64,000 bases of DNA from JBMYZL01 sp965661765. Its GTDB lineage: Bacteria > Bacteroidota > Bacteroidia > Flavobacteriales_D > Sanyastnellaceae. Position 1 is the first letter of the stretch; each line of letters begins with the position of its first letter. Made by a program: the position numbers and the translations under genes. The stretch spans positions 10,052-74,051 of the forward strand of contig CBFIFE010000008.1 in assembly GCA_965661765.1 (NCBI GenBank), in the 5' to 3' direction. The notes under the pieces were generated by a model. It was given only the letters and a program-made list of their open reading frames with translations. It had not been told where the DNA came from and did no database searches. Of the stretch, positions 41,037 to 50,406 are shown in pieces.

Positions 41037-44000
41037 ATGTTGAAGTCCAAGTCACGCCTTTTTTGGGTGGCCACATGCATGATGTTGGTGCCCGTGGCGC
41101 GGATTGCATTTGTCTTGAGCACCGGGCCCGGAGATTCTGGCGAACAGCCCCTGCTGTATCAACTTTTTCCTGAGCGTGTGTTTGACGTTGAGGTGTCGTT
41201 GTCGCTGGCAGATGCAGACGGTGAAAGCACCATGCGAATGTATGTTCCGGTGGGGGATGAGCGCCAGGAAGTGCTGGTCGAAGGAACGCTTGAGGGGCCT
41301 GGGCCTGCAGAATTGACAAATGAACCATCGGGTCGTTTGGCGACCTGGAAAGGAAGTTCCTTTTCAGACCCTTCCAAGGTCATGATGGTGCGGCACGGTT
41401 ACCGGGTGCGCCTTCGCGCTTTGCGCGTGAATTTGGACAGTTTGCCAGATGAAATGGCGCGCGTTCGACCGACACATGAAGTGCATTTGGCCAGTACAGC
41501 GGACATTCAAACCTCGGCACCGGACATCGCCGACAGATTGCGGGCCATCGGCGCCCTCGCAGACACCCTATCGGTTTTGGAGAAGGTTCGTCGGGTGTAT
41601 GACGATGTTTTGGCCCTGCGTCGGGCGCCCTTCAAAGGCACAACAGATGCGCTGACCGCCCTGCGATTGCAAGAGGCCTCCTGCAACGGGCGCAGCCGCT
41701 TGATGGTCGCCATGCTCAGGACCCTCGGCATTCCGTCGCGCCTTGTGGGGGGCATCATTCTGGAGAACGGAACCAAGCGAACCAGCCACCAATGGCTCGA
41801 GGCCCATCTGGGCGGGATTTGGGTCCCTTTTGACGCCCTCAATGATCACTTCGCCGCTTTGCCCGACCGCTACCTGAAGCTCTATACGGGGGATGAGCCC
41901 TTGTTTCGGCATGCCATCGGTCTGCCCTTTGATTACAGTTTTTCTGTGACCTCCCGTCTGGTGATGCCAGCCGAAGGGTTGCGGGCTCATCAGGTCTGGC
42001 GTGCTTTCGATGCTGCCGGCATTCCGGTCTCCCTGTTGCAGTTTTTGCTCCTGATGCCCATTGGCGCGGTGGTTGTCGCCTTGATGCGAAATGTGGTCGG
42101 CGCAAAGACCTTCGGGTTGTTTTTGCCTGCTTTGCTCGCCGTTTCGATGCGAGAGACTGGCTTCTTGATTGGCTCTGTCGCATTTGTCTCTGTGATAGGC
42201 CTGGTCGCTTTGTTGCACCCTTTGCTCGAGCGTTGGCGGCTGATGTACACCCCGAGGCTGGTCATTTTGCTCATTGCTGTGGTGAGTTTGTTCCTGGGCA
42301 TCAGTGCTTTGGGCGTTTTTTTGGGCCAAACCCAGTTCGCCTACATCACCCTCTTTCCGATTGTGATTGTCGCCATCACCGCCGAGCGGTTGGCACGGAA
42401 GTGGGAGGAGTGGGGGGGGCGTGCGGCCCTGGCCACTGCAGCCCAAACCTTGCTTGTCGTTGGCCTCGCCTACCTCACCATGGGGTCATTGACGTTGGAG
42501 ACAGCACTGCTGGCGTTTCCTGAGTTGTTTTTGGTGCTGGTGGGTGCGATGCTGTTGCTGGGCCGGTGGACCGGTGTCCGGGTTTCAGAGCTCTGGCGAT
42601 TTCGCAGGGTCGGGAGGTCCGCCTTGGGGATGAACGCGAGAAATGTCCATGGGGTATTTGCCGCCAATTCCCCGCAGGCCATCGCCGTGGCGAATGACAA
42701 AATCGCCACGAAGACCTTGCTCGCGGAGGCTGGGATTCCCGTGTCTCCTCAACGCGGGGTGTTCGACTCGGTGATGTCGCTTTCGGGCCTTCGGGCGGTT
42801 TTGGACCGGCCAGTTGCGCTGAAACCAGCTGCGGGGCGAGGGGGAGGGGGCATTTTGTTGATTCAGCCCAGTCCGACCGGAGGATTCGAGAACATCCATG
42901 GCGAACCGTTGCCATGGGATTTGGTCTTGCAGCATGCCACGGAAATCATTCACGGCCGGTTTTCTTTCGGGGATGAGGACACCCTGTTGGTGGAAGACAT
43001 GCTTGTGCCCGACCCCGCGATCGCTGCCTTGCATGGCAAAGGCGTTGCCGATTTCCGTTTCATCTTCGAACAGGGGCGTCTGCTGATGGCGATGCTCCGG
43101 TTGCCCACGAAGGCGTCGGATGGCAAGGCGAATTTGCATGCCGGTGGGGTGGGGGTTGCAGTGGATTTGGCGACCGGTGTATTGGGAGAGGTGGTGGGCC
43201 AGGATGGGGTTTCACCGGTGCATCCGGATGGGGCCCGGGTGCAAGGGAAAACGGTGCCACGTTGGGCGGATCTCCTCGGTGTGGCGGAGCGAGCGGCGGC
43301 CTTTTCGCCGCTTGGGTTCGTCGGGGTTGACCTCGTCTTGGACCAGCATCTGGGCCCCGTGGTGCTCGAGTGGAATGCCCGGCCGGGCTTAGAGATCCAG
43401 AACGTGCACGCTCAACCGTTGCCCCTGGCAGCTGGCCGCGCTGACCGTTTCCCGATGCCTTGGGGCATTGTGGCGTTGGGGCTGCTGTTGGCGATGGGTT
43501 TGGTGCTCTCAGACCAAATCCTGCTCAACCGATGGGCAGCCGCAGAAACCGAGACTTGGATCGCAGGCAATGCCCAATCCCAACCGAGTTTGTGGCAATG
43601 GGACGAGGAAGTCGATGGGAATGAGGAGGACGCAAGCGGTGCCTCATCCAGCGGGGATCCTTTGGTCCCTTCGGCTGAGGCAGAGGCAGCGGCTTCGATG
43701 GTGGCGCTGGCCGAGTCTGCCGAAGCGCGCGGGGATTGGTTGAAGGCGGAAGCCATTTGGCGTCAAATCGCCACCCGATCGACAAATCCTCGGGCATGGA
43801 TGGGGGTGGGCAAGTCGTGTCTTCGCCAAGAAGAATGGTCCAAGGCCTTGGCGGCCTACGATGCGGCATTGGCCATGGACAGTTTGCGGCATGGGGCATG
43901 GGTCAATGGGGGCATTGCCTTGAGCCAAATGCAGCGGCACGCTTCTGCCGCCGAGCGATACAGAAAGGCCCAACGTGTGGCCCCAGAGCGCATGAGCGCC

Positions 44001-45755
44001 TGGTTGAATGAGGGGATTGCTTGGCTTCGCGCCGGGGAGCCGGATCGCGCGCTTCCGCCGCTGGTGCATGCCGCCGATCGAACGACTGGTGCTTTGAGGG
44101 CGAAGGTGTTGACGTATTTGGCGCAAGCCCAAACCGCCCGCAACGAGACCCAAGCCGCTCGAGCGAATTTTTCGGAAGCCATCAGTTTGAATCCCCGCAC
44201 GGAACTCGCGCGCCTCGGTCTGGCCATGCTCGCCCCCAATCCTGAGGAGCAGCGACGCCTGATCGAGCAAGTGCTGCGTTTGAACCCCACGTCGGCCATT
44301 GCCCATTTCCGGATGGCCGAAGCAGAATTTGCTGCTGGAAGGCGCTCCGAGGCGGAATTCCATTTTGAGCGGGCGCTGGATTTGGATGCGAGCAACGCGG
44401 ACTTCAAGCGGGGCCTTGTCACCTTCTACTTGTCAGAGCGCCGCTGGGCGGAGGCAGAGGCCTTGGTCCGCAGCGATCGAGCGACAGATGCCGCCGATGC
44501 GTTCATCGCTGGCAGGATTGCCGCGGAGCGCGAGGCCTGGGAGGTAGCCGTGGCAGAATACGACACTGCGTTGGCGGCTTCCCACAACGAAATGGCCGAG
44601 GCTTGGCTCAACCGGGGTGTCGCCTTGCGTCGCCTGGATCGCCTCGAGGACGCGCTGGCCTCCTACCGCTGGGCCGCATCCAAGCGAGAGCGTTACCCCG
44701 AAGCTTGGTACAACATGGCCTTGTCTTTTGCGGAGCTTGGGCAGTCCGATTCGGCGATTTTCGCGTACCGGCGTTGTTTGGATTTGGATTCGACAAAGGC
44801 GAATGCCCATTACAATCTGGGAATTTTGTTGGGCCAAACCGGGGACGCCCCAGCCGCCATCGCTGCATGGAAACAAGCCGTTTCATTGGATCCGGCCATG
44901 CGCAAGGCGTGGTTCAACATCGGGGTGAACCTTCGGCAGCTGGGCGACAATCTCGGGGCCGTTCAGGCCTACGATTCCCTGCTGGCGCGCTTCCCGAACG
45001 ATGAACGTGCCTGGTTCAACCGTGGCATTGCCCTGCGCGCGGAAGGCCGTGACAGCGAAGCCAAGGCCAGTTATCGGGCGGCGCTTGACGCGGACCCAGG
45101 TTACATCGCTGCATGGATCAACCTCGGCAGTTTGCAAGCGGATGCCGGAGACTATGCCGCCGCTGCATTCTCGTTCCAAGAGGCTGTGGAGCGGTCGCCG
45201 GGTCATGCCGAGGCCCGCTTCAACCTCGGATTGCAGTTGCGTCGTCTCGATCGGCAAGACGAAGCGGTCCTCGCCTTCGAACAGTCTGCTCAACTCGACC
45301 TGAACTTCCGCCGGCCCCGAGAGCAACTGCTCGAATTGTATGAAGTGATGGGGGCGGCCGACGATCGGCTGCGCATCGCGGACGAGCTGTTGACGAGGGC
45401 AGAAGTGGAAACTTGGGGGGGCGATTCGATTTATGAATACGCCCGGGAATTGCACCGCGCTGACCTTCAGAACCAAGCCATCCCGCGTTACGAGCTTTCA
45501 GTCAGCAATGGCAAAACGGGTGAATGGCCGTTGTACTGGCGCGCCAAGGCATTCGAGGAGCTCGGCGCAACAGCCGATGCCATCGCGGGTTACGACGATG
45601 TCCTGGACAGGGACCCTTCCTTCAAGTTTGCGTTGTACCGTTCGTCCATGCTGCTCGCGGTCACTGGAGATCGCAACGAAGCTGTCGCGCGCTGGGCCGA
45701 ATTGGAGAACTTGCACCCTGAATTTGCGAAAGAAAAATGGTCCGACAAACCTTGA
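41037..45755 (+). CDS. Transglutaminase / 7TM / ATP-grasp ligase / TPR fusion protein
   Basis: A 1572-residue chimera. Residues about 8-30 are a signal anchor. A periplasmic transglutaminase-like domain (about 150-290) has an intact-looking triad: Cys216 (ASCNGRSRLM), His251 (SHQWLEA) and Asp266 (PFDAL). About 325-515 is a seven-helix block resembling the 7TM/UUP1 family. About 521-801 is an ATP-grasp domain related to RimK-type alpha-L-glutamate ligases (RPVALKPAAGRGGGGILLI and LEWNARPGLEIQN). A further helix (about 807-828) is followed by about 18-20 TPRs (about 885-1565). The first two parts and the ligase are normally separate neighbouring genes in Proteobacteria, often with a retropepsin-like protease, which is absent here. 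The predicted role is peptide or amino-acid ligation at the membrane. Confidence 0.85.
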   Translation: MLKSKSRLFWVATCMMLVPVARIAFVLSTGPGDSGEQPLLYQLFPERVFDVEVSLSLADADGESTMRMYVPVGDERQEVLVEGTLEGPGPAELTNEPSGRLATWKGSSFSDPSKVMMVRHGYRVRLRALRVNLDSLPDEMARVRPTHEVHLASTADIQTSAPDIADRLRAIGALADTLSVLEKVRRVYDDVLALRRAPFKGTTDALTALRLQEASCNGRSRLMVAMLRTLGIPSRLVGGIILENGTKRTSHQWLEAHLGGIWVPFDALNDHFAALPDRYLKLYTGDEPLFRHAIGLPFDYSFSVTSRLVMPAEGLRAHQVWRAFDAAGIPVSLLQFLLLMPIGAVVVALMRNVVGAKTFGLFLPALLAVSMRETGFLIGSVAFVSVIGLVALLHPLLERWRLMYTPRLVILLIAVVSLFLGISALGVFLGQTQFAYITLFPIVIVAITAERLARKWEEWGGRAALATAAQTLLVVGLAYLTMGSLTLETALLAFPELFLVLVGAMLLLGRWTGVRVSELWRFRRVGRSALGMNARNVHGVFAANSPQAIAVANDKIATKTLLAEAGIPVSPQRGVFDSVMSLSGLRAVLDRPVALKPAAGRGGGGILLIQPSPTGGFENIHGEPLPWDLVLQHATEIIHGRFSFGDEDTLLVEDMLVPDPAIAALHGKGVADFRFIFEQGRLLMAMLRLPTKASDGKANLHAGGVGVAVDLATGVLGEVVGQDGVSPVHPDGARVQGKTVPRWADLLGVAERAAAFSPLGFVGVDLVLDQHLGPVVLEWNARPGLEIQNVHAQPLPLAAGRADRFPMPWGIVALGLLLAMGLVLSDQILLNRWAAAETETWIAGNAQSQPSLWQWDEEVDGNEEDASGASSSGDPLVPSAEAEAAASMVALAESAEARGDWLKAEAIWRQIATRSTNPRAWMGVGKSCLRQEEWSKALAAYDAALAMDSLRHGAWVNGGIALSQMQRHASAAERYRKAQRVAPERMSAWLNEGIAWLRAGEPDRALPPLVHAADRTTGALRAKVLTYLAQAQTARNETQAARANFSEAISLNPRTELARLGLAMLAPNPEEQRRLIEQVLRLNPTSAIAHFRMAEAEFAAGRRSEAEFHFERALDLDASNADFKRGLVTFYLSERRWAEAEALVRSDRATDAADAFIAGRIAAEREAWEVAVAEYDTALAASHNEMAEAWLNRGVALRRLDRLEDALASYRWAASKRERYPEAWYNMALSFAELGQSDSAIFAYRRCLDLDSTKANAHYNLGILLGQTGDAPAAIAAWKQAVSLDPAMRKAWFNIGVNLRQLGDNLGAVQAYDSLLARFPNDERAWFNRGIALRAEGRDSEAKASYRAALDADPGYIAAWINLGSLQADAGDYAAAAFSFQEAVERSPGHAEARFNLGLQLRRLDRQDEAVLAFEQSAQLDLNFRRPREQLLELYEVMGAADDRLRIADELLTRAEVETWGGDSIYEYARELHRADLQNQAIPRYELSVSNGKTGEWPLYWRAKAFEELGATADAIAGYDDVLDRDPSFKFALYRSSMLLAVTGDRNEAVARWAELENLHPEFAKEKWSDKP

Positions 45756-47002
45756 ACTTCCTGAACCACCTGGCCGTCTTTTGCTTGTGCGGGTTGTGGA
45801 TGGCGCCAGCCTTGGGCCAAACCTGGGATCGCGACATTGAAATCGGTGCCCTCGGCGGGGTCGAATGGAATGTGTTTCATTCCCCGGAAACCTATGTCAC
45901 AAATGACGGAACGGTGTTCCCTACAGATTCCATTGTTTTGCACGATCAGCTCACCCTGTTCGACATTGAAGTGGATTTCGACCGGGAAGATGACAACGGG
46001 GAATGGTACATTCAAGCGGATGCCGGGGCCTCTCGTTACGCCACGCTGTCATCGGCAAACCGCCGTTCCATCGATTTTCGGGTGGGACGTGAACAGACCT
46101 TGAATCGCCAAATGACAGCTTCTGCAGAAGCCCGTCTTCGGGACGAGAAGCGACTCGGAATCAACATCTTGGGCGACGAATTGCTGACATCTTTCAGTTT
46201 CACCCAGGCGCAGCTGGAAGGGGCCCTGGAGGTGGAGGCCCGCGACAACCTCGCGTTGGACCTCGAAGTGGAAGTGTTTCGAAAATGGTTTGACCAGCGG
46301 GTGACGGGGGTGTCTTTGGACCAAACCGAATGGTCCATCTCCCTCGAGTCCTCCTGGGTGCCCAAGCGCCGGCGGCGGGGATTGCTGAATTTGGACCTCG
46401 TGGGCGAAAAGCGCATCGACGAATCGGGCGAGCTCACCACCGAACTCAGTTACAGGCAAAAAAACTATGCGAACTGGGTCAATTTCGACATCCTCGATCC
46501 CGCGCGCGACCCGCTGGCCCCGACGCCCTTTCTGCCTTTCGATTCGCTCTACGCCCACCCTTTGCGGCAGTGGACCTATGCCACGTTGACGGTGCGCTAC
46601 GAATGGCCTGAATGGCGCGGCTGGTCGCTGCGGGTGGACGCCAGAACGCAACGAAGGAATGACCTGAGTTTTGGCGACTTCGGTTACGTCGACGCGAAAT
46701 CCGCTCTGCGGTTGGCCCATGAAGGGAAGGACTTGGAATTGGCAGGGTCTCTCTCTTATACCTGGCGAGAGTACACGGATCGACTCGCTGAGCAGCAGTC
46801 CCCTGCGCCTTTCCCATTGCTCAAGTACAACTACATCCGCCTCGACCTGTCTGCAGAATACCGGCTCAAGAAGGGGCTTCTGCTCCTGGCAATGGCGGAC
46901 TTCACCCAACGGACCTCCAACACCACAGCCATCGACCGGCGCACCCGGCGAGAATACGCCACAGCAACGGTTCTGGTGGGGCTGAGCGCCGAATTCAATT
47001 GA
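45737..47002 (+). CDS. Outer-membrane beta-barrel protein coupled to the fusion gene
   Basis: The 421-residue precursor has a signal peptide (about 1-27, ending PALGQ). The mature part is amphipathic beta strands with Arg/Tyr-rich turns (WSISLESSWVPKRRRRGLLN, TYATLTVRYEWPEWRGWSLR, YIRLDLSAEYRLKKGLLLLA), ending in TVLVGLSAEFN. It probably forms a 16-strand or larger porin-like barrel; no family is recognised. Its start overlaps the fusion gene by 19 bases, so the two products are probably made together and may form an envelope system. Confidence 0.75.
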   Translation: MVRQTLNFLNHLAVFCLCGLWMAPALGQTWDRDIEIGALGGVEWNVFHSPETYVTNDGTVFPTDSIVLHDQLTLFDIEVDFDREDDNGEWYIQADAGASRYATLSSANRRSIDFRVGREQTLNRQMTASAEARLRDEKRLGINILGDELLTSFSFTQAQLEGALEVEARDNLALDLEVEVFRKWFDQRVTGVSLDQTEWSISLESSWVPKRRRRGLLNLDLVGEKRIDESGELTTELSYRQKNYANWVNFDILDPARDPLAPTPFLPFDSLYAHPLRQWTYATLTVRYEWPEWRGWSLRVDARTQRRNDLSFGDFGYVDAKSALRLAHEGKDLELAGSLSYTWREYTDRLAEQQSPAPFPLLKYNYIRLDLSAEYRLKKGLLLLAMADFTQRTSNTTAIDRRTRREYATATVLVGLSAEFN

Positions 47003-47017
47003 CGTAGATTCGCGACC

Positions 47018-48277
47018 ATGGGAATTTTTCTGAGCCTTTTCGGCATGGCCGTCCTGATCGGGGGCGGCTGGTTGCTTTCATCTGACCGGAAATCCATCGT
47101 TTGGCGCACCGTTCTCGGTGCCTTCGCCATCCAATTCGCCTTTGGGGCCTTCGTGCTGTACGTGCCTTGGGGCAAGCGGGTGTTGCAGACAATGTCTGAT
47201 GCTGTCAACCGTGTGGTGCAATATGGACAGGATGGCATTGACTTCATGTTTGGTGCACTGGCTTCAGACCAAATGGGCCAGGTCTTCTCCGGTGGCGGCT
47301 TCGTCTTTGCTTTTCAGGTTCTGCCCATCATCATCTTTTTTTCCGCCCTCATTTCCGTCCTCTACTACATCGGCGTGATGCAGTGGGTCATTCAAATCCT
47401 CGGCGGCGGGCTGCGCATGCTCCTGGGCACCTCACGAGCGGAATCGATGTCTGCGACGGCCAACATTTTTGTCGGTCAGACCGAGGCACCACTTGTGGTG
47501 AAGCCGTTCATCGCTGGGATGACCAAATCTGAGCTCTTCGCCATCATGGTCGGTGGCCTGGCATCGGTCGCGGGGTCGGTCCTGGTCGGTTACGCCTCTC
47601 TCGGGGTCCCCGTGCCTTACCTGATTGCTGCCTCTTTCATGGCGGCCCCGGGCGGCCTCCTTTTCGCCAAGCTCATCAAGCCCGAAGTCGAAACACCCCG
47701 TGAGGACCTCACCTTGACCAGCGATGAAGCGGACGACGAGGCACCGGTCAATGTCATTGACGCCGCTGCGAAGGGCGCGGCATCTGGTGTTCAGCTGGCC
47801 TTCAATGTCGGTGCAATGCTTTTGGCCTTCGTCGGCATCATCGCCTTGATGAATGGAATGATTGGCGGAATCGGCGGTTGGTTCGGGCAGGACAATTGGT
47901 CCCTCGAAGGCGGACTGGGCTATCTGTTCGCTCCGGTGGCCTTCCTCATCGGCGTGCCTTGGTCAGAGGCCACCATTGCGGGCTCCTTCATCGGCCAGAA
48001 GTTCATCGTCAATGAGTTCGTGGCCTACCTGAATTTCTCACCTTATCTCGCTGAAGACGCTTCGGTCGTGTTGTCGGAAAAAACGAAGGCCATCATTTCG
48101 TTCGCCCTTTGCGGCTTTGCAAACCTTTCCTCCATCGCCATCCTCCTTGGGGGCATCGGTTCTTTGGCCCCTTCTCGCAGAAGTGAAATCGCCCGTTTCG
48201 GCATGCTCGCTGTGGTCGCTGCCACCCTCTCCAACCTCATGTCGGCGACCATCGCCGGTTTCTTTCTCAGCTTATGA
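47018..48277 (+). CDS. nupC: Concentrative nucleoside transporter (CNT family)
   Basis: The 419-residue inner-membrane protein drives sodium- or proton-coupled nucleoside uptake. Matching features are the N-terminal helices (MGIFLSLFGMAVLIGGGWLL), GGGFVFAFQVLPIIIFFSAL, and the core motif ESMSATANIFVGQTEAPLVV. The block PFIAGMTKSELFAIMVGGLA then SVAGSVLVGYASLGVP is also present. ADDEAPVNVIDAAAKGAASG and a C-terminal FAYLNFSPYL-like region complete the fold. The stop overlaps the DeoA start as ATGA, so import and catabolism are coupled. The gene name follows the family; substrate range is not determined. Confidence 0.9.
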   Translation: MGIFLSLFGMAVLIGGGWLLSSDRKSIVWRTVLGAFAIQFAFGAFVLYVPWGKRVLQTMSDAVNRVVQYGQDGIDFMFGALASDQMGQVFSGGGFVFAFQVLPIIIFFSALISVLYYIGVMQWVIQILGGGLRMLLGTSRAESMSATANIFVGQTEAPLVVKPFIAGMTKSELFAIMVGGLASVAGSVLVGYASLGVPVPYLIAASFMAAPGGLLFAKLIKPEVETPREDLTLTSDEADDEAPVNVIDAAAKGAASGVQLAFNVGAMLLAFVGIIALMNGMIGGIGGWFGQDNWSLEGGLGYLFAPVAFLIGVPWSEATIAGSFIGQKFIVNEFVAYLNFSPYLAEDASVVLSEKTKAIISFALCGFANLSSIAILLGGIGSLAPSRRSEIARFGMLAVVAATLSNLMSATIAGFFLSL

Positions 48278-49560
48278 TGGCATCCTCCCGCAAGTTGCTT
48301 CCAGTGGAAGTCATTCGGCGCAAGCGCGATGGCCTCGTGCTCTCCGCCGAAGCCATCGGCCAATTCATCGATGGCGTGGTCTCCGGGGACGTCACCGACG
48401 CTCAAATCGCTGCCTTTTCGATGGCCACCTATTTTCAGGGACTCGACCCCACAGAGCGCACCGCCATCACGCGCGCCATGGCGCTGTCGGGCCGGTCGCT
48501 TCAATGGGACGCTGAGCGCCTCGGTGGTCCGGTGCTGGACAAGCACTCCACAGGCGGCGTGGGCGACGCGGTCTCCCTGATTCTCGCCCCCTTGCTCGCC
48601 GCCGTCGGCGGTTTCGTCCCCATGATTGCCGGTCGTGGCCTCGCGCACACGGGGGGCACCATTGACAAGTTGGAGGCCATCCCTGGCTACAATGTGGCGA
48701 TTGATTTGGCATCTTTCCAAGCCATTGTTGCCCGGCATGGTTTCGCCATCTGCGGCCAAACCGCCGATCTCGCTCCCGCCGATGCCCGCATGTACGCCAC
48801 CCGGGATGTCACTGCGACCGTCGAACAAAATGGCCTCATCACCGCCTCAATTCTCTCCAAAAAGCTCGCCGCGGGACTTGGGTTTTTGCTCATGGACATC
48901 AAGACGGGTTCTGGTGCCTTCATGCGAACGCGTGCTGAAGCTGAGTCGCTCGCTGAGGTCATCTGCGCGGTGGGCAACGCCGCTGGCATGAAGACCGAAG
49001 CGATGATCACGCCGATGGAGGAACCGCTGGCCGATTCGGCAGGCAATGCCTTGGAGGTCCGGGAGGCAGTCCAAATCTTGCGCGGCGAACGCACCGACGG
49101 CCCGCTTTTGGACGTGACGCTCTCCCTGGCCGAGCGGATGTGCCGGCAATCGGGACTGGACCCCGCGGCCCTTCAAGCGGCATTGACCTCCGGTGCGGCA
49201 CTGGAGCGGTTTGCCCGCGTTGTCCATGCCATGGGTGGTCCGTCCGACTTCGCTGACAATCTCGACGCCTACCTGCCTCAGGCCCCCATTGTTCGGGCTG
49301 TCCATGCGCCGGTGGGTGCCGAAGGCGTCGTCACAGGGATGGATACCCGAGAATTGGGCCTGGCGGTGGTGGATTTGGGAGGGGGCAGGAAGCGAACAGG
49401 TGACCCCATCGACACCCGCGTGGGCTGCCTTGATTGGGCACGGGCGGGTGATCCAACGAGCCGGCACCTGGCGGTGTTGCATGCCGCGGACGAAGCCAGT
49501 TTTGAACTCGCTGCCGCTCGCATTCAATCGGCCTACCGCTTCACCCCCTGGTCCCCCTAG
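48274..49560 (+). CDS. deoA: Thymidine phosphorylase
   Basis: The 428-residue enzyme phosphorolyses thymidine and deoxyuridine to the base and 2-deoxyribose-1-phosphate. The family motif KHSTGGVGDAVSLILAPLLA (from Lys90) and GRGLAHTGGTIDKLEAIPGY bind phosphate and substrate. The C-terminal pyrimidine-phosphorylase domain (about 335-425) includes VVDLGGGRKRTGDPIDTRVG. It is the second gene of a salvage pair with the CNT transporter (ATGA overlap). The last codons (Thr-Pro-Trp-Ser-Pro) and the TAG stop are encoded by the first units of a 9-base array, which suggests the array altered the original C-terminus. Confidence 0.94.
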   Translation: MMASSRKLLPVEVIRRKRDGLVLSAEAIGQFIDGVVSGDVTDAQIAAFSMATYFQGLDPTERTAITRAMALSGRSLQWDAERLGGPVLDKHSTGGVGDAVSLILAPLLAAVGGFVPMIAGRGLAHTGGTIDKLEAIPGYNVAIDLASFQAIVARHGFAICGQTADLAPADARMYATRDVTATVEQNGLITASILSKKLAAGLGFLLMDIKTGSGAFMRTRAEAESLAEVICAVGNAAGMKTEAMITPMEEPLADSAGNALEVREAVQILRGERTDGPLLDVTLSLAERMCRQSGLDPAALQAALTSGAALERFARVVHAMGGPSDFADNLDAYLPQAPIVRAVHAPVGAEGVVTGMDTRELGLAVVDLGGGRKRTGDPIDTRVGCLDWARAGDPTSRHLAVLHAADEASFELAAARIQSAYRFTPWSP

Positions 49561-49618
49561 TTCCCTAGTCCCCCTAGTCTCCCTAGTATCCCTAGTCCCC
49601 CTAGTCCCCCTAGTCCCT
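49547..49618. repeat. 9-base minisatellite array 3 (CCCTAGTCC family)
   Basis: About eight copies of the 9-base unit fill the junction between deoA and the nitroreductase gene, which are in tandem rather than convergent. The array overlaps the last four codons of deoA and gives its TAG stop (49558-49560). The next ATG lies 5 bases beyond the array. Confidence 0.9.
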
Positions 49619-49623
49619 CGTTC

Positions 49624-50406
49624 ATGGTCAAAGTCAAAGTCTTCGACACCACCCGCCTCCAAGGCAAACCCCGCCCAGCGGCTCCGGCCGAATCCTTCAA
49701 CCCATCGGATTTCCACAACCTCGTGGCGTCCCGCCGCAGCGTCCGCGTGTACACCGATCGTGCCATCCCAGAGGATGCCGTGCGCCGCGTGCAGCATTCC
49801 GCCTTGCAAGCGGCCACTTCGAGCAACCTGCAGACCACCGAGATTCACTGGGTTCGGAATCCTGAGAAGAAGCAGCAACTCGTCGCCGCTTGCCTCGGTC
49901 AACCCGCCGCAGCGACGGCCAAGGAGTTGTTTGTGGTGGTTGCCCGCCCAGATTTGTGGAAGCGGAACAACGATTGGATGATTGCCCACTTGAAGGCCAC
50001 GCCAGATGCCCCCGAGCGGGCCATCCAATACTTCACGAAAATCACACGCTTGGTGTACACCATGGGACCCTTTGGGGTGTTGGGCCCGTTGAAGCGGATT
50101 TGGTTCGCTTTGCGCGGACTCCAGCAACCCACACCGCGAGAGCCAGTGAGCCTAGCCGACATGCGGACATGGGCCCAGAAAACTGCTGCCTTGGCCGCCG
50201 CCCATTTCATGCTGGGCATGCGCGCCGAAGGCTTTGACACGTGCCCGATGGAGGGAATGGACAGCAAGCGGATGCGCCAAATCTTGGGGCTCCCTCGCCA
50301 GGCCTGCATCACAATGGTGCTTTCAGCGGGTGAACGCGCCGAAGGCGGGGTTTACGGCCCGCGTTTCCGCTTTGATGCGGAACACTTTTTGAAGGACCAT
50401 TTCTAG
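49624..50406 (+). CDS. Nitroreductase-family FMN oxidoreductase
   Basis: The 260-residue protein has the nitroreductase fold: FHNLVASRRSVRVYTDRAIP (FMN phosphate-binding RRSxR), QHSALQAATSSNLQTTEIHW, KTAALAAAHFMLGMRAEGFD, TCPMEGMDSKRMRQILGLPR and ACITMVLSAGERAEGG (FMN contacts). Such enzymes reduce nitroaromatics, quinones or flavins with NAD(P)H. It follows deoA after the repeat array. Its stop overlaps the convergent multicopper-oxidase gene by 4 bases. Confidence 0.88.
   Translation: MVKVKVFDTTRLQGKPRPAAPAESFNPSDFHNLVASRRSVRVYTDRAIPEDAVRRVQHSALQAATSSNLQTTEIHWVRNPEKKQQLVAACLGQPAAATAKELFVVVARPDLWKRNNDWMIAHLKATPDAPERAIQYFTKITRLVYTMGPFGVLGPLKRIWFALRGLQQPTPREPVSLADMRTWAQKTAALAAAHFMLGMRAEGFDTCPMEGMDSKRMRQILGLPRQACITMVLSAGERAEGGVYGPRFRFDAEHFLKDHF

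Noticed and set aside
48847..50127. 426-codon minus-strand frame crossing the repeat array
   Set aside because: It is antisense to deoA and the nitroreductase. It runs through the 9-base array, giving GLGGLG-type repeats with no protein support.
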